A stretch of DNA of 18,068 nucleotides from Acidimicrobiales bacterium. Lineage in GTDB: Bacteria; Actinomycetota; Acidimicrobiia; Acidimicrobiales; SZUA-35. The translations under genes and the position numbers were made by a program. The notes under the pieces were generated by a model. It was not told the DNA's origin and did no database searches. It saw nothing but the letters and a program-made list of their open reading frames with translations. The stretch's first letter is position 1, and each line of letters begins with the position of its first letter. Below are positions 8,301 to 17,952 of this stretch, in pieces. The stretch spans positions 2,099 to 20,166 of the forward strand of contig JAHECQ010000016.1 in NCBI GenBank assembly GCA_024641625.1. Direction: 5' to 3'.

Positions 8301-9349
8301 TCGAGCTGCACCATCGGGCGCAGCTCCGGCGGGATGACCGGCACGACGTCGAGGATCATGGCGCGTGGGTCGTTCTGTCGACGACCGTTCTCGTCGCGAC
8401 GGTTGAACGCGGCAACGATCTTCAGGCGCTTGATGGCCTTCTGCTTGCGCTGGGCACTCAGACCCTTCTCGCCTTCGGCGGGTTCGATGGCAGCGCGAAG
8501 CTTGACTTCTTCTACATCGAAGTCGATGCGCTCGATCAGCTGGGCGATGGCGTCAGCACCCATACCGCCCTCGAAGTAGTCGCCCCAACGGTCGCTCATC
8601 TCCCGCCAGAGCATCTCGTCATCGAGGATCTGACGAGCGAACAGGCCCTTGAACTCTTCCCAGGCGCGGTCGAGCACATCGAGTTCCATCTCGTACTGTT
8701 CACGCACGGCAGCGAGGTCCTTGTCGGCCGAACGACGACGAGCGCGCAACTCGGTGTCCTTCGCGCCGTCGGCCTCCATCTGGCCCAATTCCTTCTCGAG
8801 GATCTCGTGTTCCTCGGCGAGACGAAGCTCCATCTCTTTCATGATGGTTTCCCGCTCGCCGATGACCTCGGCCTCGAGGTTGGGGAGGTCCTCGTGACGC
8901 CGCTCCTCGTCGACCCAGGTGACCAGGGAGGCGGCGAAATAGATGACCTTCTCGAGTTGCTTGGCCTTCAGTTCCTCACGGGGTTCGGTACCCATCAGCA
9001 GATACGCCAGCCACGAGCGGGTGCCGCGGAGGTACCAGATGTGCACGCACGGCGCCGCCAACTCGATGTGCCCCATGCGCTCGCGACGTACCTTCGAGCG
9101 GGTGACCTCGACGCCGCAGCGCTCGCAGATGATTCCCTTGAACCGTACGCGCTTGTACTTCCCGCAGGCGCACTCCCAATCCTTGGTCGGGCCGAAGATC
9201 TTCTCGCAGAACAGACCGTCCTTCTCCGGCTTGAGCGTGCGGTAGTTGATGGTCTCGGGCTTCTTGACCTCGCCGTTGGACCACATGCGGATGGAGTCCG
9301 CGGTGGCCAGACCAATCTTCAGCTGATCGAAATCGTTTACATCAAGCAT
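5375..9349 (-). CDS. rpoC: DNA-directed RNA polymerase subunit beta'
   Basis: The 1324-residue beta' subunit of RNA polymerase. Seen: the N-terminal zinc finger with C60, C62, C75 and C78, a charged coiled-coil insert at about 140-225 (the actinobacterial beta' insert), the catalytic NADFDGDQM (552-560) whose three aspartates bind Mg2+, the bridge-helix region around 800-880, and the trigger-loop segment [24 protein letters not shown] (1015-1038). Odd: the second zinc site, normally formed by four cysteines, is gone. The equivalents are P892, D987, S994 and S997, and no cysteine occurs after residue 548. The flanking sequence aligns well, so this is substitution, not deletion or frameshift. 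The ATG start at 9349 lies 42 bp after rpoB, with AGGAG about 14 bases upstream. Length is close to actinobacterial homologues. Confidence 0.99.
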   Translation of the reverse strand: [1324 protein letters not shown]

Positions 9350-9391
9350 GTGTTCGCTCTATCTCCTGCTCAGGATCGCTTCAGCTGGTGG

Positions 9392-12979
<3,588 letters not shown>

Positions 12980-13126
12980 GGGACACCACCTGAGTGAGCA
13001 CGGGGGCTGGAGACAGGCCGGGCGCGAGTCGTTTCCCGAACCGATTCACTCTGCGAGGACACGTGCGAGGTCAACGCAGAAAATGGAGGTCGGCAAAACA
13101 GGAGCGGGCAGGCACGGCAACGGACA

Positions 13127-13155
13127 AGCATACGCCGGTTCTGTGCCCGGGACAA
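13127..13155 (-). promoter_or_regulatory. Proximal promoter candidate for rpoBC
   Basis: On the minus strand a -35 TTGTCC (13150-13155) and a -10 TATGCT (13127-13132) are separated by exactly 17 bases. Both resemble sigma-70/SigA elements. The predicted transcript would have a leader of about 140 bases before rpoB. Confidence 0.65.
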
Positions 13156-13169
13156 CACCAAAACGGCGG

Positions 13170-13198
13170 ACAGTAAACAGAAGGCGGCCGTTGGTCAA
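13170..13198 (-). promoter_or_regulatory. Distal promoter candidate for rpoBC
   Basis: A -35 TTGACC (13193-13198) and a -10 TACTGT (13170-13175) with a 17-base spacer. The -10 fits the actinobacterial TANNNT pattern. It lies 43 bases upstream of the proximal candidate, giving a tandem arrangement. Confidence 0.65.
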
Positions 13199-13299
13199 GG
13201 ACCAATCCCGGAGAAATCGGGAAAAACCGAGGGAATGGACAACGAGGGAACCGGGAACGCTCCGAACACGAGCAACGACGACCGGTCCCTCCCGACGCG

Positions 13300-13340
13300 A
13301 AAAGACCCCGACCCCGGCGCTGCGCGCAGGAATCGGGGTC
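13300..13340 (-). terminator. rplL-rpoB attenuator/terminator
   Basis: An 8-bp perfect stem GACCCCGA/TCGGGGTC starts 17 bases after the rplL stop, with a GC-rich 21-base loop, and is followed directly by TTTT on the minus strand. It is the best intrinsic terminator in the window. By analogy with the E. coli rplL-rpoB gap it probably acts as a partial terminator that sets the ratio of ribosomal protein to polymerase mRNA. Confidence 0.8.
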
Positions 13341-13356
13341 GTAGTCGGATGGAGTA

Positions 13357-13734
13357 CTACTTGATGTCGACCGCTCCGCCGGCGTCCTCGAGCTTGCCCT
13401 TGGCCGCTGCAGCGTCGTCCTTGGAGACGCCCGACAGCACGTTGGCCGGGGCGCTCTCGACGAGGTCCTTGGCTTCCTTGAGGCCAAGGCTCGTGATTTC
13501 ACGCACAGCCTTGATGACCTGGATCTTCTTGTCACCGGCGCCGGTGAGCACGACGTCGAACGAGGTCTGCTCCTCGGCCTCCTCGGCCGGCGCACTTGCG
13601 CCGCCGCCGGCCGCAACAGCCATCGGAGCGGCTGCGGTCACGCCGAAGCGCTCTTCGAACTCCTTGAGGAGTTCGGACAGTTCGAGGACGGACATGCTTG
13701 CGATGCCGTCGAGGATTTCTTCCTTGGTAGCCAT
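13357..13734 (-). CDS. rplL: Ribosomal protein bL12 (L7/L12)
   Basis: A 125-residue L7/L12 stalk protein that recruits and activates the translational GTPases on the 50S subunit. Seen: N-terminal dimerisation helices (about 1-32, ILDGIASMSVLELSELLKEFEERFG), an alanine/glycine-rich hinge (34-55), and the C-terminal factor-binding domain with KKIQVIKAVREITSLGLKEAKDLVE (69-93). Length is normal for the family. The ATG at 13734 is two bases after the rplJ stop; an AAGGAG inside the end of rplJ provides the ribosome binding site, so the two genes are translationally coupled. An intrinsic hairpin follows the gene. Confidence 0.99.
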   Translation of the reverse strand: MATKEEILDGIASMSVLELSELLKEFEERFGVTAAAPMAVAAGGGASAPAEEAEEQTSFDVVLTGAGDKKIQVIKAVREITSLGLKEAKDLVESAPANVLSGVSKDDAAAAKGKLEDAGGAVDIK

Positions 13735-13736
13735 GA

Positions 13737-14474
13737 TCAGCTCTCTTCTCCTTCGTCGGCTGCCGCCGGCGTATCGATGTCGGTGTTCTCGGATGCGGTT
13801 TCGCTCGATGCGTCAGCAACTGCCTCGTCGGTCGACGAGTCCTCGGCTGGTGCTTCGTCAGTAGGTGCTTCGTCGGATGCGGCCTCGCTCGAGGCAGACG
13901 ACGGCTCGTACGTGCCACCCTGCTCCTCGATCAGCGCCTTGAGCCCGTAGGCGAAGTTCCGGGGCAGGGCCTCCAGAAGGCTGGCGAACTGCTGCATGGG
14001 AGCAGCAATGAGACCGGCCAACTTGGCCAGCAGCACTTCGCGTGGTTCGATGTCGGCAAGGCGAGTAACGGCCGAGGCGTCCATGACGACGCCTTCGAAG
14101 ACACCGCCCTTGACGATCAGATTCGGGTTCGCCTTGGCGAAGTCCCGTAGGATCTTGGCTACTCGCACCACATCGCCGGGCTCGCCCTCAGGGGTCTGCT
14201 CGACGAAGGTCAGCGCAGTCGGCCCGATCAGGAGTTCGTCCAGCTCGACACCAGCTTCGTTGGCCGCTCGCCGGGCGAGGGTGTTCTTGTACACCCGGCA
14301 ATACCCGCCGGCGGGTCGAAGCTCGCTGCGAAGTGACGACATCTGTGCCACGGTCAACCCGCGGTACTCGGTGACCATCATGGCGCTCGCCGAATCGAGG
14401 CGCTCTCGCACCTCGGCAACAGCGGCTACCTTTTCCGGTCGCGCCTCGGGTGCATTGGTCGCTTCTGTATCCAT
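13737..14474 (-). CDS. rplJ: Ribosomal protein uL10 with long acidic C-terminal tail
   Basis: A 245-residue L10, the base of the ribosomal stalk, which binds 23S rRNA and L7/L12 dimers. Seen: the N-terminal globular domain with MMVTEYRGLTVAQMSSLR and CRVYKNTLARRAANEAG (about residues 32-75), GGVFEGVV, then the L7/L12-binding C-terminal helix region up to about 187. After this follows an unusual tail of about 58 residues made almost only of E, D, S, A and T. Typical L10 proteins have about 165-180 residues, so the tail explains the extra length. Start: the ATG at 14474 is chosen because AGGAGG lies seven bases upstream; a GTG six bases earlier is too close to it. Probably autoregulated through the leader upstream. 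Confidence 0.98.
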   Translation of the reverse strand: MDTEATNAPEARPEKVAAVAEVRERLDSASAMMVTEYRGLTVAQMSSLRSELRPAGGYCRVYKNTLARRAANEAGVELDELLIGPTALTFVEQTPEGEPGDVVRVAKILRDFAKANPNLIVKGGVFEGVVMDASAVTRLADIEPREVLLAKLAGLIAAPMQQFASLLEALPRNFAYGLKALIEEQGGTYEPSSASSEAASDEAPTDEAPAEDSSTDEAVADASSETASENTDIDTPAAADEGEES

Positions 14475-14481
14475 TCTCACA

Positions 14482-14487
14482 CCTCCT
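14482..14487 (-). promoter_or_regulatory. Ribosome binding site of rplJ (decides the start)
   Basis: AGGAGG on the minus strand, seven bases before the ATG at 14474. It excludes the GTG at 14480, which would sit only one base from it. Confidence 0.85.
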
Positions 14488-14600
14488 CTCGTTTGGTTGT
14501 CTCGTTGGTTTCTGGTTGGGTTTCGACGCTCGATCGCCGATCAACCACAACCGAGCACGAGACACCGGGGAAGGTGGCAGGAACACGGAGGAAAAGATCG

Positions 14601-14661
14601 CCTCTTCAGGATTTCCACGACCATCGGGCCTGAGCCCTGGGACGCCACCTGAGGTCTCGGG
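14601..14661 (-). ncRNA. Candidate L10 leader (autoregulatory mRNA element)
   Basis: The roughly 255 bases before rplJ contain no gene. On the minus strand CCCGAGACCTCAGG (14648-14661) and CCTGAAGAGG (14601-14610) can form a TCAGG/CCTGA stem flanked by GAGACC and AAGAGG. This layout recalls the known ribosomal protein L10 leader, where a GAAGAC..AGG strand pairs with CCTGCCGAGG in a kink-turn bound by L10-L12. The match is by eye and imperfect; no transcription start was identified. Confidence 0.45.
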
Positions 14662-14678
14662 CGGGAGCATTCGATTGT

Positions 14679-14698
14679 GCTAGCCGGCACAGGCTAGC
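14679..14698 (-). terminator. Hairpin downstream of rplA
   Basis: A perfect 7-bp inverted repeat GCTAGCC-tgtgcc-GGCTAGC on the minus strand, about 30 bases after the rplA stop, without a clear T-run. It may be a partial terminator or a processing site between the L11-L1 and L10-L12 parts of the cluster. Confidence 0.4.
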
Positions 14699-14703
14699 GC
14701 TGC

Positions 14704-14723
14704 GCCGGCGGCATGCAGCCGGC
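14704..14723 (-). terminator. Hairpin immediately after rplA
   Basis: The inverted repeat GCCGGC with an 8-base spacer and GCCGGC, directly after the rplA stop, stands beside the 14679-14698 hairpin. There is no T-run. The pair of hairpins suggests a transcript end or stabiliser, but this is not certain. Confidence 0.35.
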
Positions 14724-14729
14724 AGGTAG

Positions 14730-15434
14730 TCAGTCGGCCACGGCCTCCTCGACTCGCATCGGATCAATCTTCACGCCGGGGCCCATCGTGCTGGAGATCC
14801 CGACCTTCTTCATGTACCGACCCTTGGCCGACGAAGGCTTCGCTCGGTTGAGCTCGGTCACCACCGCGGCAAAGTTCTGCGCCAGCGCCGCCGTCTCGAA
14901 GCTGGACTTGCCGATGGCGACGTGCACGTTGCCATACCGATCCGTGCGGTACTCGACCGTCCCTCCCTTGAAGTCTCCGACCGCCTTGGCTGGATCGGGA
15001 GTCACGGTGCCGGTCTTGGGATTGGGCATGAGGCCACGAGGACCGAGCACCCGGCCGAGTTTGCCCACCTGAGGCATGAGCTCGGGGGTGGAGATGGCAA
15101 CGTCGAAATCGAGCATGCCCCCCTCGACCTGCGCAACGAGATCTTCGGCACCGACGATGTCGGCGCCGGCGGCGCGAGCGGCATCAGCGGCTGCTCCGGT
15201 GGCGAACACGGCAACGCGTACATCCTTACCGGTGCCCGAGGGAAGCGAGACCGTGCCCCGAACGATCTGATCCGCCTTACGAGGATCGACCCCGAGGCGG
15301 AAGACGACATCGACCGACTCGTCGAACTTCTTGTTCGAAAGACTCCTCACCAGATCGAGGGCTTCAAGTGGCGTGTGCAGCTGATCGCGGTCGAAACGAC
15401 GGGTGGCGTCTACGTACTTCTTGGCTTTGCTCAT
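14730..15434 (-). CDS. rplA: Ribosomal protein uL1
   Basis: A 234-residue L1, which forms the mobile L1 stalk near the ribosomal E site and in many bacteria represses its own mRNA. Seen: SKAKKYVDATRRFDRD at the N-terminus, the domain II core with LGRVLGPRGLMPNPKTGTVT (about 128-147), GGTVEYRTDRYGNVHVAIGK and the C-terminal KGRYMKKVGISSTMGPGVKID. Length is normal (about 230). The ATG at 15434 has an AAGGCGAAAGG region upstream as ribosome binding site. It lies 141 bp after rplK, and that gap contains a long hairpin. Nothing abnormal was noticed in the protein. Confidence 0.99.
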   Translation of the reverse strand: MSKAKKYVDATRRFDRDQLHTPLEALDLVRSLSNKKFDESVDVVFRLGVDPRKADQIVRGTVSLPSGTGKDVRVAVFATGAAADAARAAGADIVGAEDLVAQVEGGMLDFDVAISTPELMPQVGKLGRVLGPRGLMPNPKTGTVTPDPAKAVGDFKGGTVEYRTDRYGNVHVAIGKSSFETAALAQNFAAVVTELNRAKPSSAKGRYMKKVGISSTMGPGVKIDPMRVEEAVAD

Positions 15435-15521
15435 GGTGCCTTTCGCCTTGCGGCTCCCTCGGTGTCGATGACAACCGGCGGGCGAGGTCTTCCCGGCGGG
15501 TCGGATTGGAAATGGTCGAGA

Positions 15522-15568
15522 GGTTCGGTGCCTCGGCCATCACCGGTCGGCGACGTCGAGACCGAACC
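15522..15568 (-). other. Long hairpin in the rplK-rplA spacer
   Basis: A perfect 8-bp repeat GGTTCGGT/ACCGAACC is continued inward by CTCG/CGAG with a two-base bulge, giving about 12 paired bases around a 21-base loop. It starts soon after the rplK stop and has no T-run. It could be an L1 regulatory target or an mRNA processing site; in E. coli the L1 target is instead upstream of rplK. Confidence 0.45.
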
Positions 15569-15575
15569 AGGAGCG

Positions 15576-16001
15576 TCAGCGGACCCGGACGCCCATCTGA
15601 CGTGCGGTGCCGACGACCTGCTTCTTGGCTGCGTCGAGATCGTTGGCGTTGAGGTCGGGCATCTTGATCTGAGCGATCTCGGTGACCTGGGCGTCAGTGA
15701 GGACTCCGGCCCGATCACGCTTGGGATCGGCCGCGCCCTTGGCGATCTTCGCCGCCTTCTTGATCAACTCCGACGTCGGAGGCGTCTTCAGGATGAAGCT
15801 GAACGAGCGATCTTCGTAGATCGAGATCTCCGCCGGCACCACGTTGCCCCGCTGGGCCTCGGTGCGAGCGTTGTACTCCTTGCAGAAGTCCATGATCGCC
15901 ACCCCGTAAGGACCCAGCGCAGTACCGACAGGCGGAGCCGGCGTTGCCTGACCCGCCGTGATCTGGATCCGGACGACCGCCATTACTTTTTTCTTGGCCA
16001 T
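15576..16001 (-). CDS. rplK: Ribosomal protein uL11
   Basis: A 141-residue L11, binding the GTPase-associated centre of 23S rRNA at the base of the L7/L12 stalk. Seen: the N-terminal domain with QITAGQATPAPPVGTALGPYGV, including the conserved proline pair that contacts thiostrepton-type drugs, and PTSELIKKAAKIAKGAADPKRDRAGVLT in the C-terminal RNA-binding domain. Length is exactly in the family range. The ATG at 16001 is preceded by AAGG eight bases upstream. The gene follows nusG after 89 bp containing an inverted repeat. Confidence 0.99.
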   Translation of the reverse strand: MAKKKVMAVVRIQITAGQATPAPPVGTALGPYGVAIMDFCKEYNARTEAQRGNVVPAEISIYEDRSFSFILKTPPTSELIKKAAKIAKGAADPKRDRAGVLTDAQVTEIAQIKMPDLNANDLDAAKKQVVGTARQMGVRVR

Positions 16002-16052
16002 GGGAGAATGCCTTGCTTTCGAATGCGAGATCTAGACGCGACGGACCGAATC

Positions 16053-16078
16053 GGGCGCGAGCTAGGAGCGTAGCGCCC
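16053..16078 (-). other. Inverted repeat between nusG and rplK
   Basis: GGGCGC/GCGCCC encloses a further GCT/AGC pair, forming a compact hairpin in the 89-base spacer. There is no T-run. It may be an attenuator or a cleavage site separating secE-nusG from the rplK mRNA. Confidence 0.4.
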
Positions 16079-16090
16079 TGGGGAGAACTT

Positions 16091-16831
16091 TCAGATCTTG
16101 CCGACCTGGGCGAAATCGAGCTCCACTGGAGTTTCACGCCCGAAGATGTTGACGAGGACCTTCAGCTTGAGCTGCTCCTCGTTGAGTTCGACGATCTGGC
16201 CCTGGAAGTCGGCGAAGGGGCCTTCCTTCACACGAACGGTCTCGCCGACCTCGTACTCGAGGCGTGGCTTGCCCTTGCGTTCCTCGCCGTCGTCCTTGGT
16301 CTGGAGGAAGTTCTCGACGTCGCGCCGAGGCAACGGCGACGGCTTGTTGCCGGCCCCGACGAAGCCGGTCACGCCCGGTGTGTTGCGAACAACGAACCAT
16401 GAATCATCGTCGAGGTGCATGCGGCACAGGAGATAGCCGGGGAAGACCTTCTTCTGGACGACGACCTTCTTGCCGTTCTTGAACTCGACGACGTCTTCCA
16501 TGGGGATGACGACCTCGTGGATGCGCTCACCCATGTTCATCGACTGGGTGCGGGCCTCGATGTTCTTCCGAACCTTGTTCTCGTAGCCCGACTGAGTGTG
16601 CAGGACGTACCAGCGACCGGGACGATCGTACGGCGATTCGGGCCGCGGTACGGCCTCTTCCTCGGCTGTACCGTCCTCGGCTGCACTGTCGGTCAGATCG
16701 CCGGCTTCGGCTGCACCGTCCTCGGCTGCACTGTCGGTCAGATCGCCGGCTTCGTCTGCGGGAGCTGGTTCGTTGACGAGAGCCTCGTCGAGCACGGCGG
16801 TGTCGGCCTCGTTGGTTTCGAAATCGGTCAT
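16091..16831 (-). CDS. nusG: Transcription elongation/antitermination factor NusG with acidic N-terminal extension
   Basis: A 246-residue NusG, which binds the beta' clamp helices through its NGN domain and Rho or ribosomal S10 through its KOW domain. Seen: the NGN domain from RWYVLHTQSGYENKVRKNIE (about 73-170, including FPGYLLCRM and NTPGVTGFVG) and the KOW domain from GETVRVKEGPFADFQGQIVEL to the end (196-246). The first about 70 residues are an acidic, probably disordered extension rich in D, E and A; it contains the 15-residue unit EAGDLTDSAAEDGAA twice in tandem (27-41 and 42-56). Acidic N-terminal extensions are known in actinobacterial NusG; the near-perfect duplication is the odd part. 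The ATG overlaps the secE stop as ATGA, so the two genes are translationally coupled. Confidence 0.98.
   Translation of the reverse strand: MTDFETNEADTAVLDEALVNEPAPADEAGDLTDSAAEDGAAEAGDLTDSAAEDGTAEEEAVPRPESPYDRPGRWYVLHTQSGYENKVRKNIEARTQSMNMGERIHEVVIPMEDVVEFKNGKKVVVQKKVFPGYLLCRMHLDDDSWFVVRNTPGVTGFVGAGNKPSPLPRRDVENFLQTKDDGEERKGKPRLEYEVGETVRVKEGPFADFQGQIVELNEEQLKLKVLVNIFGRETPVELDFAQVGKI
16664..16753. repeat. Two-copy 45-bp tandem repeat inside nusG
   Basis: Units 16664-16708 and 16709-16753 differ at a single base (T or C near the start of the plus-strand unit). The period is a multiple of three, so the reading frame is kept and 15 residues are duplicated. It looks like a recent in-frame duplication. 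Confidence 0.95.
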
Positions 16832-17130
16832 GATGCGAGCCTCAAGATGCGTAGGACGCCTTCGGCGAAGAGATAGTCGAGTCCGGCGATGAAGGCGGTG
16901 AGAATCAGTACGGTGAGCGTGACCACGATGGTGTAGTTGACCACCTCGTTCTTCGTCGGCCAGTTGACCCGACGCATCTCGGAACGGACTTCGCGGAAGT
17001 ACTCGGGAGGACTGACCCGCTGTCCCCGTTCGGGAGGACGCGCCTCTCGCGGCGCTGCAACCGGATTACCCTCTGCATCGATTTGGCCCTGCTTCTGCAG
17101 GTACCTTCGCTGCTCCCGATTCATTGCCAT
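16828..17130 (-). CDS. secE: Preprotein translocase subunit SecE
   Basis: A 100-residue SecE, the small essential subunit of the SecYEG protein-conducting channel in the cytoplasmic membrane. Seen: a polar N-terminal tail (1-40), the conserved amphipathic segment PPEYFREVRSEMRRVNWPTKNEVVNYT (41-67), and a single membrane segment of about 21 residues (67-87, IVVTLTVLILTAFIAGLDYLF). This is the one-membrane-helix form usual in Gram-positive and actinobacterial lineages. The ATG at 17130 has GAGG nine bases upstream. It follows tRNA-Trp by 28 bp and overlaps nusG by four bases. Confidence 0.97.
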   Translation of the reverse strand: MAMNREQRRYLQKQGQIDAEGNPVAAPREARPPERGQRVSPPEYFREVRSEMRRVNWPTKNEVVNYTIVVTLTVLILTAFIAGLDYLFAEGVLRILRLAS

Positions 17131-17158
17131 GGTGACGTGCCTCGTGAATGATCATCGC

Positions 17159-17234
17159 TGGCAGGGCACGAGGGACTCGAACCCCCAACCCCCGGTTTTG
17201 GAGACCGGTGCTCTACCAATTGAGCTAGTGCCCT
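17159..17234 (-). tRNA. trnW: tRNA-Trp (anticodon CCA), CCA end encoded
   Basis: A complete cloverleaf is readable on the minus strand: acceptor stem AGGGCAC/GTGCCCT, D-arm with GCTC..GAGC, anticodon arm CCGGT-CTCCAAA-ACCGG with anticodon CCA, T-arm GGGGG-TTCGAGT-CCCTC (one G-T pair). The discriminator G is followed by a genomically encoded CCA at 17161-17159. It lies between the sigma factor gene and secE, a position shared with many actinobacteria, and is probably cotranscribed with secE-nusG. Confidence 0.97.
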
Positions 17235-17237
17235 AGG

Positions 17238-17264
17238 GCGCAACGAGGCTACCACCTCGGGCGC
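17238..17264 (-). other. Inverted repeat just before tRNA-Trp
   Basis: GCGC/GCGC and CGAGG/CCTCG pair around a six-base loop with a small internal bulge, ending three bases before the tRNA 5' end. There is no T-run. It could be a weak terminator of the sigma factor mRNA or a guide for tRNA 5' processing. Confidence 0.3.
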
Positions 17265-17303
17265 TTGGTCCCTCTTACCGACCGGGATCGGCCCAGTGGG
17301 AGT

Positions 17304-17921
17304 TCATGGCGCCGCCTCCGAATGAGCCGTTTCGGACGAGGGGCCATCGACCACATCGCGCTCCTCTGCTTGGGCTTCGGAACGCCTGAGGATCTCCCGA
17401 AGACCCTTCCGGGCCCGATGCAATCGCACCTTGGCGGCCGAGGTGGTGATCCCCAACTCCTCGGCAATCGCATCATGCGAAAGGTCGTAGATGTCACGCA
17501 GGATCACGACTGCGCACAGCTTGGGCGGCAGAGCCCGCAGGGCCTCGACCAACTGCCCCCGGAGGTCGCCCAGATCCAAACGGTGCGAAGGGTCGGACTG
17601 CGGGCGGCTGTCGGCGATCGGAGAGTCGTCGGGAAGCGGGTCGTGGCCCTGGCGATTCCTCCGCCCGAGAAAGGTCGACGCGCAATTCGACGTGATGCGG
17701 TAGAGCCAGGTCGTGAACTGGGCATCGCCGCGGAAACGGTCGATGCTGCGATGGGCCCGAAGATACGTCTCCTGGACCACATCGTTTGCGTCGTCCGGAT
17801 TCCCGGTGAGCCGGAAAGCCAACAGATACGTGTCGGCGTAGGTGCGTCGCACGATTTCCTCGAAGGCCCGGTCGTTGCCCTCGCGAGCCTCGGCCACCAG
17901 CTGGGCGATGTCCTGACCCAT
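17304..17921 (-). CDS. ECF-type RNA polymerase sigma factor
   Basis: A 205-residue sigma-70 family protein of the extracytoplasmic function type, which contains only regions 2 and 4. Seen: region 2 at about 12-82, with DDANDVVQETYLRAHRSI and the DNA-melting/-10 segment GDAQFTTWLYRITSN; a linker of about 35 residues rich in D, P and S; region 4 at about 120-172, with LPPKLCAVVILRDIYDLSHD and the helix-turn-helix IAEELGITTSAAKVRLHRARKGLRE. A short acidic tail follows. The ATG at 17921 has GAAGG ten bases upstream and lies only 31 bp after tuf, so it may be read from the tuf promoter. No zinc-finger anti-sigma gene follows; the next gene is tRNA-Trp. The group and target promoters cannot be told from this sequence. 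Confidence 0.95.
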   Translation of the reverse strand: MGQDIAQLVAEAREGNDRAFEEIVRRTYADTYLLAFRLTGNPDDANDVVQETYLRAHRSIDRFRGDAQFTTWLYRITSNCASTFLGRRNRQGHDPLPDDSPIADSRPQSDPSHRLDLGDLRGQLVEALRALPPKLCAVVILRDIYDLSHDAIAEELGITTSAAKVRLHRARKGLREILRRSEAQAEERDVVDGPSSETAHSEAAP

Positions 17922-17952
17922 GCGATCTGTGCCTTCGTTCGCGCCGGCCGTC

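Larger units (their letters stand above)
12980..13299 (-). promoter_or_regulatory. rpoBC promoter/leader region
   Basis: This non-coding stretch between rplL and rpoB has no convincing gene on either strand. It carries two promoter candidates (listed separately), about 140 bases of untranslated leader after the proximal one, and the AGGTGG ribosome binding site of rpoB. The stretch 13203-13232 contains short CCCGG/CGGG repeats and a T-rich run on the transcribed sense, but no stable terminator that I can defend. Confidence 0.7.

Noticed and set aside
12994..13364. Small open frames on both strands in the rplL-rpoB gap
   Set aside because: They overlap the promoter candidates and attenuator, have low-complexity R/P/S-rich translations and no convincing ribosome binding sites.
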